64,000 nt of DNA from Mesostigma viride (GCA_009746045.1 RPFO01000082.1:2076612-2140611); one strand, 5' to 3'; positions 22,404 to 33,605 are shown, counted from the stretch's first letter. Notes: generated by a model from the sequence alone, not told the origin. A program made the numbers and translations.

Positions 22404-23573
22404 ATTAAACCCTTATGTTCAGTGATGCTAGTAAGACGCTAACCGTACAGACCGGGGGTAGAATATCCCGAATCTGTACGGCTAGTATTAAATAATGCGT
22501 AGGTTGTTCTTTTCAGGGGCACTGCAACTCACGCCCCGTTCCACCCGGGTATAATCAACCCAAGCGCGGAACGCACATTTTATTTAATTCATTTTTCAAC
22601 CATGCACTATACTGCATCTACTAATCACAAAAGCTCTAGCCAAACAGCTACGAGAAAGCACTACGACCTATAAGCCGCTCATCCAGCGGCCTCTTGTTCC
22701 CGCATTCACGTATAGAAGAAACTCCGTTCAAAGAACCCCGATTCATGTCCCACGTAGCTCCCACAAAAACCAGCATCTTCATTAAAAACAATAAGTGGAA
22801 GCATACATGTGACACGTTTGACATGCCCGGAGGCACGCCGTTCAAGGCCCTTCATGAAGTACGTTGCCCAATCACCCCCGCCCTGGCTTTCCCTTGAAGC
22901 CGCACTCCACCTTGCTCGTTGTCACAAGTGACCGCCCTGCCGCAAAACGGGAGCCCCCCACATCGGGAGGCGTGTGCCCGGCGGCTGTGGATGCATGGCC
23001 AGGCCCAAAAAGGCCCAGCGCATTTGCACTGCGATTGCGCACGGCCAGCCTATCATGACCCCTCTCGGGGCCCCGAGTCGGTACCGCTATGGCCGTCTCC
23101 CCATAGACCCGGGGTGCTTCGAGAAAAAAACGTGGACCTAGCCCAGGCCCCGCCAGCCCGGATGCCCGAGGCCACAGCCCCAGGCACCTGGCTGAATGAG
23201 AGTCCGTTCAGCCAAGACCGCATTCCCCCCCGAGGTTTCTATGCGTGGGGAAAAAATTTCTAGCTTAGGCGCTTTTCCCATCGCCGTCCCCAGCCCCAAC
23301 CACCCCCCCTCGGCGGAAGGCAATTGCAAAGTTTGCTGGCCAGCAGCAATTTCCGAAGAAAAAGCCTCAGGCCGCGGACCGAGACACGGGTCGCCAGTGC
23401 CAGCCATCCGGCTCCAACCCGGGGTGCAAGCATCCCCAGGTACGGAGCACCAGCTCGCGAGCGCACTGGGCCGACCAAGCGACAGTTGAGCACCTGTCAC
23501 GGCACCCGGCCCACCAAAGACCCCAAGCTGGGGAAAAGGTGCGGACCGGAGGTAATCATTTTCTTTTCTTTTA

Positions 23574-23609
23574 GTTAACCGGCCGAGGAACTACGCCTGG
23601 CCGGTTAAC
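23574..23609. repeat. Perfect 11-bp inverted repeat
   Basis: GTTAACCGGCC (23,574-23,584) is repeated in inverse as GGCCGGTTAAC (23,599-23,609) across a 14-base loop. It lies in the 844-bp spacer of the second B-A unit. It could be a terminator-like or cruciform structure; no function is shown. Confidence 0.75.
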
Positions 23610-24483
23610 AACTGGAAGTCTCACCACTGGCCAAGTGGCCGGTGCAACCAGTGCTTTTGGGATTTTGCTGAGTCCGCAGCACCCATAGCTGCGGCTGCCG
23701 CCGCAACGACAACGAGCAAAGAAAGAGGCCGACAAAACCAGCCAGAGCGGCTTTTAGTCGCAAAACCTCCCTTATCCCTAGCTAACTGACGTCATTAAAC
23801 CCTTATGTTCAGTGATGCTAGTAAGACGCTAACCGTACAGACCGGGGGTAGAATATCCCGAATCTGTACGGCTAGTATTAAATAATGCGTAGGTTGTTCT
23901 TTTCAGGGGCACTGCAACTCACGCCCCGTTCCACCCGGGTATAATCAACCCAAGCGCGGAACGCACATTTTATTTAATTCATTTTTCAACCATGCACTAT
24001 ACTGCATCTACTAATCACAAAAGCTCTAGCCAAACAGCTACGAGAAAGCACTACGACCTATAAGCCGCTCATCCAGCGGCCTCTTGTTCCCGCATTCACG
24101 TATAGAAGAAACTCCGTTCAAAGAACCCCGATTTTAATCCAAAAAAAAAAAATCAAATCATTAACACATCATATCATGCTCCACCATATATTCCCAAATA
24201 TTACAGGTGGGGGGACATGCAGCCCCAAATTTTCAGGTCATTCTGACGAGCGCAGCTCTAGTTGATGGATTTCCTAGGTAGCCACCTGTGACGAAGCTAA
24301 GGGAGGTTTTTTAGTGTATCTTACACCATAAACACCCCTTTATCCATCCAAACCATGCAAAAACTGGCCAAACCACATGCTGCCAACCTCTGCACATACG
24401 GTACCTCCTATGTTCAAGGCTTGACGCCATTCTGACAAGAACTGCCCAAGTTACAACCATTCCAAGACGGCCACCCATGTAGA

Positions 24484-24551
24484 CTTTCCGCGTTTTCCGC
24501 GGCCCGGCACTGAACGCAAAGGTTTTCACCTTTGCGGAGTGTCTGATCAGA
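24484..24551 (+). repeat. tRNA-like short repeat, 3' part only
   Basis: This piece, from cgttttccgcggcccgg to gtctgatcagaat, is identical by eye to the 3' end of the fuller copy at 24,883-24,947. It includes the hairpin CGCAAAGG-ttttca-CCTTTGCG. Confidence 0.75.
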
Positions 24552-24658
24552 ATATACGCTTGGCTGATTTCGATAGTACCGGCTACGCCCCCTTCTAAAG
24601 AAGGATTCAGCCGTGTTCAGCCCGTCTCACGGTGCGAGACTGAACAAGTCTCGCGTGC

Positions 24659-24947
24659 AGACACGTGTGTAGTACTCCTACACACAGATCTCGAGTGATT
24701 TATCTAGTACCAAATCCGAAAGGCTTGCATCACTCCCCGGACAGGAGAACTTTTGCGGATGACTGTAGGTGTAAGTTGGCGATGCCATGGTAACCGGAGA
24801 CGTCCGTCCTATAGTCAGCAAAATTGGTGCGAGAGGTCCCCAGTTCGATTCCGGTCGGATTCATTTGCAGATCGCGTTTTCCGCGTTTTCCGCGGCCCGG
24901 CACTGAACGCAAAGGTTTTCACCTTTGCGGAGTGTCTGATCAGAATC
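24659..24947 (+). mobile_element. tRNA-like SINE candidate, copy 1
   Basis: This sequence is shared over about 285 bp with 36,161-36,449. It contains a pol III box-B-like motif (gttcgattc near 24,846) and, about 70 bases upstream, a sequence that can fold like a D arm. In the 36-kb copy the flanks GGATCCA and TGGATTC could form an acceptor-type stem. Two more hairpins are visible: TGTGTAG/CTACACA at the start and CGCAAAGG/CCTTTGCG near the end. It has no coding capacity. Two full copies plus partial ones argue for mobility; the tRNA origin is an inference. Confidence 0.6.
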
Positions 24948-24949
24948 TA

Positions 24950-26534
24950 CAAGGAAATTAGAGTAACCATTCAGCCACACTAGCACCTCCTTCTTCATCA
25001 AGGACATCTGCAAACTGACCCAAGCACACATAATTAACTCTTGCACGCTGACGGCAACGCATGCTCAACGTGGGGGGTCATTGTGACAAGAACTACTCAA
25101 GTTGATGGGTTTCCTATATGACCACCTGACAAGGCGCCAAGGACCACTCAGTAAGTCAGTAACCCCACAGTGCCACTTCATATGCCATCCAACATGCACC
25201 AAAACCATGCTGAGTATGTTTACAATGTACGAAGGGGTGGCCACGCACCTCATATGTCTTCATCATCCCTCCAGCATGGCCAGCCTTGTAAATATGTTCA
25301 TAGCCTTGACGATGGTAGCCCTAATATGCCTAAGCAGCATTTCCTATGTTTCTCCTAGGTTAGAGTGTAAGGTTGATGACAACCAAGCTAATCAACTCAA
25401 CAACACCTCCTAAACTGTCCTCCCCGGCATGGATGACAAACTGGGACTATGGAGGGCAAGGAACCAAGTAGGAACATGGTATATATAGCTTGCATGCAGT
25501 CATGCATGTCAACCATGGTTGGCTCAGCACATTGTAGTCTTGTCACATCATCATAACATAGGAAAGCTCAAACAACCATTGGTACAAGCTATCTACATGC
25601 AGTCACACAAATGCAATATCTCCAACATCATCATCACTAAATCACTTCCATCCCTGCACGATAAAATGCAAAGAAACCATTGGCGGCCCTTCAGCGCATG
25701 AGCGCTGTGATGCCGCTGCGAAGAGAGGGTGCGTCACTCTCACACAACAAGAAGCGTCCATACGCACAACATCCTTGCCGGAACACGTTTTATGAAATGC
25801 CTTATACCTTCCCGAAGAGCTATAGGCTGCGACTGAAGCGGCCCTGATCACGACATCAACGAAAACAATCTAAAGCTGCCAGGTATTCGACAGCACAACG
25901 GCAAGCGACGGCGAGATAGCTGGCGGAAACTGCCCAAAAAGAACGCAAAAAACCTCGAACGATGAGCTCATAGAAGAAAGCACTGATCGCAGATAACATT
26001 CGCGACAAATCTGTACCTCGCCCTCGTAAATCCCTCGCCCAGGCGCGCAACAACCGCCGTTCTTCCATGGACAGGTCAGACACGCACTGCGTAGGTCTGA
26101 ACAATTACTTACCGATAATGGCCGAAAATCTGGCAAAAAGCACCAGCTCGGTTTAGAATTCGATGCAAAGGGTATTAACGCCTGCTTCACGGTCAAAACA
26201 ACCCTAAAAACCGCGATTTTACCGCCGCTATCATGAATTCTATTTTATTCCGCGCGACTAAAAAATTCAGATTACCCCCATGCCGATGGCATAAAAAAAC
26301 AACAGCGATATTGTAAATCAGCTGATGTCCGCCACAAACTAACATCATAAACTCATCGTCTTTTAGATTCGAGTAAAATTTTTGCATTTCGCCTGCCCTA
26401 GTGTGGTAGTTTCGCCTGAACGCAGTCGCCATGGCCACTTCCGCAAGGGGTGCGCGCACCGTGCACGTGAAATTTATGACCTTCGGTTCCGGCGCGAATT
26501 TTTTGGCGCCAAAAAATTCGGGCATGTCCCGTCC
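24950..26534. other. No gene recognised
   Basis: I find no convincing exon. A minus-strand frame at 25,870-26,196 has a cysteine cluster (CLTCPWKNGGCC, then CREC), and one at 26,193-26,561 is open for 122 codons, but neither resembles a family I know and both lie in transposon-rich DNA. Confidence 0.45.
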
Positions 26535-28106
26535 CCTTAACATCCCCTTTGGTTTGCACATTAGTAATGAGGATTTGTACGCTGATTTGCCCTATGTTTC
26601 CCACATTATTAGGCACAGGCGCCTGGGCCTAGCCGGGCACCTGGCCCGCACAGGTCAGGTAGATACATCAGATAGACTAGCTGGCACCAAGCCCGCCCAG
26701 CCTGGGCGATATGTCCTCACCTGGCGTGCCCCCGGCCGCGCGCGGCAGGGCCGCCACCCGTGGACTTTTCGTGATAGACTCGGCATGGACATGTGCTACA
26801 CTAGACTAACGGGGTCACACCCGGGCAGCCTCCTGGTTTGTCTGTACTATGGAGGCAGATGGTGCGCAAGGATAGATGGCAAGTAGTGATGAAGGAGACC
26901 ACCCCCAAGCCTGTGGGGGCTCCGCGTGTGACCAAGTATGGCATTCATAGCGATTCGGGCCGCGGTGCCCACACCCCTGTAACTAGGACCTAGATAGCTT
27001 ACACCATCCATTCCATCCCATGTTCCCCTCCCACTAGCTGAGGACCTATTAATTAATTAATTAGACTCGTGCTCCCGTTGGGGAGTCACGGAGCATTAAC
27101 CCCGATGAATGGATGGATGGGTGCACACATTCCTACCGGTCTAATCTATCTACATTGGCTACATACTACATCTATCTAACAACATTCTAACTACATCATC
27201 TATCTAGGCAGCCTCACGCTGCCCCAGGGGGAGCTATCTAGCGTGCCTCCCGCGGGATTGCACACGCGGGCGCTTCCCCACTGGGGGGGGCTCGTTGTCC
27301 TCTATGACCTGGGCCCACTTGGCCTTGTCCATCATCTTCTTCCAAATCACGGAGAGGCCTAGGCCCCCCATGTCCTCTACTAGCTGTTCTTTGAAGGTGC
27401 GGGCCTTGCGGCGTCTAACATTACTGGGCCCAGCCCACGTCAGGAGGTGCCGGCCAGGCTGGGCTGGTCGCAGTCCTGCGGGGGGGCCACGTGAGGTGTC
27501 TACCTGGTTGGTGCGAGCTAGGTGCCCTACTAGCTGCAGGCGGCGTTGCTTAATTGTGCTGGTGATATAGGGCATGCCCTGGTACAGGTCCTCATTGCGG
27601 ACATGAGCAGCATATCCTACTCTGAAAATGGAACGCAGCATGCTGGTGACCGCGCCGTCCAGCTTGCGGGCCAGGTCGGCGGTGAGGGTCCACGTCTCGG
27701 CGCCATACGTGAGAACAGGAAGGACGAGGACCTTGAACAGGTCCTGTTTCTCGATCTTGCCCAGGGGCTTGCGCCATAGGGCCCGGTACTGGCGCAAAGC
27801 GTGCCAGGCGAGGGAGATGCGGTGGTCCACATCCACCTCGCAGCTAGGGAGCAGGCTGCCCAGCAGCTTAACGCGGTCCCGATACAGGACTCGAGAGCCG
27901 TCTAGGAGATAGAGGGGCGGCGCTGAGGTGGTGAGCCCAACCGCCAGGGCCTCTGTCTTCTTGCTGACCTCAAGCCCCACTGCACGGGCCTCGAGAGCCA
28001 GGCAGTCAAGCCATGTCTGCACGTGCTCAGTGTCCTCAAAGAGAATGAGGACCTATGCTCACGTGACGCAGTCACGTGTCTATTAATTAATTAATTAATT
28101 AATTAA
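26535..28106 (+). mobile_element. LINE-D 3' end, interrupted by LINE-B
   Basis: The coding end at about 26,546-26,990 reads as the C-terminal part of a LINE reverse-transcriptase protein: EDLYADLPYVSHIIRHRRL, then GHLARTGQVDTSD, then PAQPGRYVLTW, with a frameshift near 26,860. Its 3' UTR is broken at 27,050 by a LINE-B insertion and resumes at 28,046. It ends with a perfect hairpin CACGTGAC-gca-GTCACGTG (28,060-28,078) and an (ATTA)n tail (28,081-28,106). The hairpin differs from the CAAC-loop hairpin of the other families here. Confidence 0.7.
27050..28045 (-). mobile_element. LINE-B, 5'-truncated copy with 11-bp TSD
   Basis: This is a minus-strand insertion flanked by tgaggacctat at 27,039-27,049 and 28,046-28,056. 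It holds the last 262 codons of a LINE ORF2 (stop near 27,234). The start corresponds to the segment just after the YADD box of reverse transcriptase (motifs WLDCLALEARAVGLEVSKK, then VLTYGAETWTLTADLA, HVRNEDLYQGMPYI and QRRLQLVGHLARTNQV). The frame is intact over this length, which suggests a young insertion. Next come a GATG-rich 3' UTR, the hairpin core CTCCC-CAAC-GGGAG (27,072-27,085) and an (ATTA)n tail. Confidence 0.88.
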
Positions 28107-28111
28107 TACAC

Positions 28112-28240
28112 GCTATTAATTAATTAAACTTTGTGCTCCCGTTGGGGAGTCACGGAGCATTAGAACTTTACCCCGATGGATGGATGGATCGATGGATGAA
28201 TGGGTGGGTACACGCAATCCTACCGGTCTAAGCTATCTAC
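28112..28240 (-). mobile_element. LINE-B 3' end, split by LINE-C insertion
   Basis: This is the tail, hairpin core (28,136-28,149) and beginning of the 3' UTR of a second LINE-B copy in minus orientation (gctcccgttggggagtcacg, then the ccccgatggatgg and cctaccggtcta motifs seen at 27,090-27,160). At 28,240 it is interrupted by LINE-C. Any remainder lies beyond 29,304, where the match is weak. Confidence 0.75.
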
Positions 28241-29303
28241 GTGCGCGCTTTACTGCTCTTAAGGGGTTCGAGCCTGGCTTGGACATCCTTAACGACAGCG
28301 CGCACGGCGGGGTTAAACCTGGTTACCGCCTGGCCGACTTGATTTATGCGGACGACACCACCCTCGTCGCGCGCCCCGAGCACATTCAGACCTGGCTGGA
28401 CTGTCTGGGCTTGGAGGCGCGGGCGGTGGGGTTGGAGATTAGTGTCAAAACTGAGGCTATGGTGATTGGGCGGCTTCCAGTCGCCCCCCGCTACCACGGC
28501 TGCTAGACGGGACGGAGGTCCCGTTTCGTGATCGCTTTAAACTGCTGGGAAGCATGCTTCCTGACACCGCCGCCGATGTGGACACCCGCATCGGCCTGGC
28601 CTGGGCTCGGCATCGTTCGCTGAAAACCTACTGGCACTCGAAGGTCCTCGGCGAGCATCGCAAGCGCATGCTCCTCAAGGTCCTGGTCCTCACGGTGCTC
28701 ACGTATGGCGCCGAGGCATGGACGCTCACGGACACGCTGGCGGCCAAGCTAAACGGCACGGTAACCAGGATGCTCCGTCAGGCCCTGAATGTAGGGTTTG
28801 ACACGCATAGGTCTTTAGAATCTTTGTACCAGGGCATGCCTCGCATTTCGGACGAGATTAGACAGCGTAGGATAGCATTCGTAGGACATCTTGCTCGCAC
28901 CAGCCAGGTAGACCGCCGCCCTCGGTCTGGCCGGCCCACAGCGGCTTGGCCAGCCAGGACGGCATATTCGGACCTGGCCTGGCCCTAAGGACATTCCTAA
29001 GAAGGTAGGCAAACATGTCATGACCTACCCACAGCAGTTGATGGCTGACCTAGTGGTCCCAGCGCAGTTTGAAAATCGCATTTACTCCCTCTCTCTTGCT
29101 TGGACTGCTATGCAGGACAAGAGGAGGTGGAAAACCATTGTCCAGGCTCATACGCCCGCCCCTGTGGGCAAGCCCCCTCCCCCCAAGCGGAAGGGGAGCT
29201 TTGCTGAGTAGAATAAGTAGGGTTTTCTAGATTACCATCCACGGGAATATGTGCTACATGATCTCCCAACGGAGTCATGTTATAATTTAATTTAATTTAA
29301 TTT
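28241..29303 (+). mobile_element. LINE-C, 5'-truncated copy with 12-bp TSD
   Basis: The insertion is flanked by taagctatctac at 28,229-28,240 and 29,304-29,315. It encodes the C-terminal third of a LINE ORF2 with the catalytic motif YADDTTLVA (about 28,345), WLDCLGLEARAVGLEI, VLTVLTYGAEAWTLTD and RQRRIAFVGHLARTSQVD. A frameshift near 28,505 and another near 28,985 break it. The protein would end KRKGSFAE at 29,211. The 3' UTR is short and ends in the hairpin core CTCC-CAAC-GGAG (29,263-29,274), extended by ACATGA/TCATGT arms, then an (AATTT)n tail. Confidence 0.88.
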
Positions 29304-29404
29304 TAAGCTATCTACAGTAGCCTAGCTTGTGCATTGAAATTATGGCTGACTTGAAATTATGGCAAGCTATCTACAAGGATTGTTTGTCTATCCATCTATC
29401 CATT

Positions 29405-29510
29405 AAGATTAATTATTATAACATGCACGACTCCGTTGGGAGATCATGTAGCACATATTCGACCCTTGCTTGATGCATGGAGCTAGGTGAGCGAAGCCGC
29501 AAAACCTACA
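29405..29510 (-). mobile_element. LINE-C 3' end, minus orientation
   Basis: The tail and terminal hairpin (core 29,431-29,442) match the LINE-C 3' ends at 29,255-29,303 and 6,240-6,320 (atgtagcacatattc read on plus). Only about 100 bp remain before the tail of the next element. Confidence 0.7.
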
Positions 29511-31510
29511 ATTGAATTGAATTGAATTGTAACATAACTCCGTTGGGAGTATGTGTAGCACATAGCCCTTGAGAGGGGGCATATGGCCTATCATACATCC
29601 TAAGCTACTTCCTGCAAGGGTGGGGATGTAAAGGACCCTTGCTCTAGGTGCACCAGGGCACGTGCATCCCCATGATCTTCAAGCTATGCCCAGCGAAGGG
29701 GGAGCCTGTCATGGGGGGGAAGATCAGCATATTAGCTATACAAAGAAGCTAGGGCATGGCGTCTCAGCAGAGAGGTACTCCCTGCATGGGCACAGCATAA
29801 CTAAATAAAGCTAGGCATCATCTGGAGTGTGGCTCATCATAGGCACACATGTACATGATGAAATAAAGGGCGTGGCTTAGCTGGGATAGGGCCTCTAGGA
29901 GGCGTACATGTACATGGCCACGGTCTATCTATTCTACACTACTGCTGCTGTATTCCCCTAAGCTGGGGCGTCTGGAGTCGCTGGGGCCGCGGGGCCGGGT
30001 CGCCTGCCAGGGCTTGTGGCCGACGTAGATGGCCGCCCCCTTCCAGTACACCGGCTGCCCCGCCTTGGTAGTCTGCCGGAGCTGGAGGTAGGTCGGCCAT
30101 AGCTCCCGTCGCCGTTGTTGCTGCGCCAGGGTCAAGTCGTCGTCAAGGGTGAAGAGAGTCTTCTCGAGCCGCTTGCGGCGTCTGAGAAAAGAAATCTTGT
30201 CCGCCGGGGTCTTAAAGGTGAGAAGGAGCGGGGGCCGGGCCCTGCCTTACCCCGCGCGCGGGGAAGGCGGTGGGCGGCCAGCTCGATCTCACCAGTAAGG
30301 CCCATGCGATCAAGGATTTCTCTCTCAAAAGCACGCGCAAGCTTCTCGGAATTCTCACCTTCCTCCATCTTGAGATTCTTGACAATGACGTTGAGGCTGC
30401 GCTTGGCGAGCTCGGCCTCCTCGCGGAGGTCAAGCGTCTGCCGTTGAAGTTGAGCTGCGACGGCGGAGGTGGTGGATGTGGTGTGTTGCTTAATTAAGCA
30501 TGTCCGCCCAGGTGGTGATGGGAGGAGCATCGCCGGCCAGGCCAGCCGGGGCTGGCTTGGCGGCAATGTCCTTCACTGCCTGGGCGGTGAGGCCTGCGGT
30601 GTTCTGCAGGACCTCGATAGCGATGGCATTGTTCTTAAGACGCTGGTCGATGTCGAGGAGCTGGGCTTTGATGTCGGCGGTGGAGGTGGAGGTGGCAGTG
30701 GAGGTGGAGGCGAGGAGGGTGGAGGTGGAGGTGACGGTGGTGGAAATGTGAGGTAGCTCAGTAGCCAGCGTGCCGCCCATTGCCGCCACGTACATCTGCG
30801 GCAAGGGGGGTCACGTGCTGCTGAAAGGCTTCCGTGAGGATGGAGCGGTATGTGGCTGCGGAGATGGTGGGGGCCAAGATCTCGCCGTCAGACTTCGTCA
30901 GCAGGGAACAGAGAATCATGTGCTGAAGCTCGGGCCGGGGGTACAAGCTCGTCAGCAGCAGTTCGCGGCTCTGTTTAAAATCAGTGCCGTCAAATTCCAG
31001 TAGGCGGTGGATGCTGTGAAAGTAGAGGCACAGCTCAAGAAGCGAGGCGTAGTCCCCGAAGAAAATGCAGTGCATAGCAGTGACCGGAGAAATGTTGTTC
31101 CAGTCGTGATCGTCGGCATATGGAAGGAGTGGTGCTTGAAACGCGGTTCGCGTGGAAAGGATGAGCGGCTGCGTTTAGGGTCTGGCGAGGCCGATGGCGA
31201 GGCAGGAAGCCCGGGAGGTTGCTGGGCGGCCACCAGTGCGCGACTAGTGTCACCGCTGCCTGCCGGCCCTGATGGCGAAGCTGCAGCCGGAGCTGCAGAC
31301 GTATTTTCATTGCCGAGCGCAGCCGTCAGGCTGCGTTGCGTCGATGGGCGTTTGCTCATCGTATATTGCGTAGTAATAGCTGCGGAAAATTATATCAGCA
31401 TGTGCGTCGTAGAAAGACGGAGCGATTGTGATATTCACGGCCAAATTCGGTGCTCAAACGTGAAAGTTATGAGCGCCGCCGTCAGCCATGGCTACCTCGT
31501 GGCTCGTGGC
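29511..31510 (-). mobile_element. ORF1-retroposon, longest copy
   Basis: Minus orientation: the tail of repeated CAATT lies at 29,511-29,530, hairpin core at 29,538-29,549, 3' UTR to about 29,925, then the decayed ORF1 and a short 5' region up to the CACTA element at 31,520. No ORF2 (endonuclease or reverse transcriptase) is present between ORF1 and the 3' UTR. The 3' UTR matches 22,105-22,403 and 47,905-48,346. Confidence 0.8.
29929..31359 (-). pseudogene. ORF1 of the ORF1-retroposon, frameshifted
   Basis: This copy keeps the N-terminus missing from the others. It starts MSKRPSTQRSLTAALG at 31,359, with a Ser/Pro/Ala-rich, basic region (SPDPKRSRSSF). It then shifts frame near 31,075 into a segment (LLEFDGTDFKQSRELLLTSL), and again near 30,770 and 30,490. 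The middle is rich in Thr/Ser/Ala with a coiled-coil-like part (DIKAQLLDIDQRLKNN). The C-terminal part has TLDDDLTLAQQQRRREL and a basic end, which resembles the C-terminal domain of L1 ORF1 RNA-binding proteins. At least three frameshifts make it non-functional. Confidence 0.75.
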
Positions 31511-32025
31511 TCGTGGCTCCACTAGGAACTCAATTTCTGAGAAAATTCTCAAAACCCTCAATTTTCTCACCTTTTGTGAGAATTTTTTGAGAAAATTGAG
31601 AAAAATCTCAATTTTTTTCCGCAAACGCTAGGCAAAAAATCTCACCAGGGTGAGATTTTGGTGAGAAAAAGGGCGTTTTGGTGAGATTGGGGTGAGAAAA
31701 AACCCTAAAGTGAGAAAAAAGGTGAGAATGGGTGAGAAAAAGGCAGAAAGATTGAGAAAATTGAGAAAATTGAGAAGTTTCTCACCAACACGAGAAAAAT
31801 CACTAACACGAGAAAAATCACAAGTCAACGTGGTGAGAAATTTCTCACCAAGAGTGTAACACGAGAAAAATCATGAGCTTTATTTCATTAAGTCCTTAAC
31901 GTGAAAAAAAAACTCAACACCACTTTGATATGCATTGTAGGGTGCACAAAGGTGCAATATAGGGTTGTCATACAATATAAAACAGCACATCATTCCATAA
32001 ACAATGCTGTCATGCCCAAATTAAA

Positions 32026-33000
32026 TCAAAAGTCATCTTCTTCAGAACTGCTGTCCGAGGGGTTGCTTGCATCAACATCATCTTCTGATGACATAGTGTC
32101 ATCCCCACTAGTGTCGCAATAGTTCACAGCTTTACGCTGCCTTCCACTGGCCCTCTTTGCCATAGGGACCTCCTCAATTACAACGGTGGGCTGGCTAGGT
32201 CCAGCATCTGTGGGAGCACCACGCTTGCGGCTGCGCCCTCGAGCAGGTGCCTTGCCAGCGCGGCGCACCACGTCGCCATCACCTACGTCTGCCGCTGCCA
32301 CCTTCTTCTTCTTCTTGGACCCCTTCTTCTTGCCTTTCTTCTTGCCACTAGGCGGTGGCATCGGCTCACCCTCCTCAATCACTTCAAACTGCGGCATGGT
32401 GGGGAAATCTGCTGCCACGCTGTGATACACATGGTTACTGAGGGAAGATTGCGCCTGGTGTGCCATGCTCCATGGCAGTTTGGCAGGGATTACCACCATT
32501 TCGGGAGCATAGCATTCATCGACGACATACCCAACTGAGCTCACTGCACCTGGCAACACAAGGCGCGACGACCTGGGGGCCTGTGCGCTGCTGATGACCA
32601 CCAACCTCTCGTGGGGCAGGTGAGCGACATGAAGGCGATCAAAAAGCTCCACCTTCAACAACAGCTGCCATTCCCAGCCCCCTCGTGGGTACTCTAACCT
32701 GGCCTTCAGAATGTGTGTGATGAAACCAAAGTCTACACCGCCCGGGCCATGCACCGCAACTCCCGCATTCTTGTGCCGCTTTCCCAGGGATTGGTCCGCA
32801 GCCTCTGTGCGGTAGTTGAACCCGTGTATCCTGACTTTGTGGAAAGAATCCGCGTAGCGCTTCACGCCCCCACACGCCGCTACAATGCCTTGCGGCACAA
32901 GCGGCGTCAGGTTTAATGATGCCCATGCAATCACGTTGAACGTTGTGTCAGCACAGCGATCTCGCCTGCATTCAAACAAACGCACCCGATAACCCAGCAA
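32026..33000 (-). CDS. CACTA transposase C-terminal region-like protein
   Basis: This is a 324-residue open frame within the CACTA element. The N-terminal half has a pattern I associate with the C-terminal part of TNP2-type CACTA transposases: KVRIHGFNYRT, KRHKNAGVAVHG, then FGFITHILK and a hydrophobic strand-rich stretch. The second half is a lysine-rich nuclear-localisation-like run (about residues 218-238), a basic RGRSRKRG segment and an acidic Ser/Asp/Glu tail. There is no DDE catalytic region, and no upstream exon carrying it was recognised up to 35,690. Family assignment rests on memory of the pattern plus the element's CACTA ends. Confidence 0.55.
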   Translation of the reverse strand: MLGYRVRLFECRRDRCADTTFNVIAWASLNLTPLVPQGIVAACGGVKRYADSFHKVRIHGFNYRTEAADQSLGKRHKNAGVAVHGPGGVDFGFITHILKARLEYPRGGWEWQLLLKVELFDRLHVAHLPHERLVVISSAQAPRSSRLVLPGAVSSVGYVVDECYAPEMVVIPAKLPWSMAHQAQSSLSNHVYHSVAADFPTMPQFEVIEEGEPMPPPSGKKKGKKKGSKKKKKVAAADVGDGDVVRRAGKAPARGRSRKRGAPTDAGPSQPTVVIEEVPMAKRASGRQRKAVNYCDTSGDDTMSSEDDVDASNPSDSSSEEDDF

Positions 33001-33385
33001 AGAGTATTATTATTAAGTATTGGTTATTAAAAAAAATAGAACGATACAACACAGGACGCTTTTACTGGCGGCAAGATCATGGCACCCGGATGGGTAAAAC
33101 CAAACAAACTAGATATTAATTACTAGGGCTGGCTTTGTGACAGTAAAACATGATTGCATGGCTAATCCCAAGGCGCCTTTCAATAGGACTGAATTAAAAT
33201 AACCAAAGCAGACGGCGTAAGTAGCATTTGCAAAAAACAAGGCTCACCAGTAGGCCTCGTCGCCATTCGCAGGGTCGCTGTAATCAGCCTTGGGAAGGGC
33301 ATCTTCTACCAGCAAATCCCTTGCGGCGCGTTGTGTCAGCACAGCGATCCCCCCTGCATCCAAACAAAGGCACACCGATAACCAA

Positions 33386-33605
33386 GCAAAGAGTATGCAA
33401 ATGTGTAGCCTTGTTCATTGAAATTATGGCTGGCTTACGCAAAGAGCGACTGTAAGATGACCTATACAGTGGGGCCGGAAACAGCTTGCTTGATCAGGGC
33501 GTGTTTTTCGAGCTTCACTGGCCGGGAGTGTCTAGTGGTGAGAACCATTGCTGCGATCGCTTTCCCACCATTTACGAGGAAATACCCGCAAATGAAAAAC
33601 CACTG
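33386..33605 (+). repeat. Dispersed repeat R3, tail and second block
   Basis: 33,390-33,500 matches the reverse complement of 34,230-34,345 closely. Both copies can be translated with the shared peptide MTYTVGPETACLI. The downstream part reads ECLVVRTIAAIAFPPFTRKY, which resembles the reading at 9,908-9,970. It lies inside the CACTA element. Confidence 0.6.

Larger units (their letters stand above)
21852..24133. repeat. Tandem duplicated unit, order B-A-B-A
   Basis: Block B (128 bp) occurs at 21,852-21,979 and 22,742-22,869. Block A occurs at 22,013-22,743 (with an insertion) and 23,714-24,133. Without the insertion the A copies have the same length (92 + 328 bp), and both pairs look identical by eye. 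In the first unit B and A are joined by 33 bp, in the second by 844 bp of unrelated sequence; A1 runs directly into B2. This fits a recent tandem duplication with a deletion or insertion in the middle, or recombined terminal repeats of a mobile element. No transposase or reverse transcriptase is visible inside. Confidence 0.85.
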
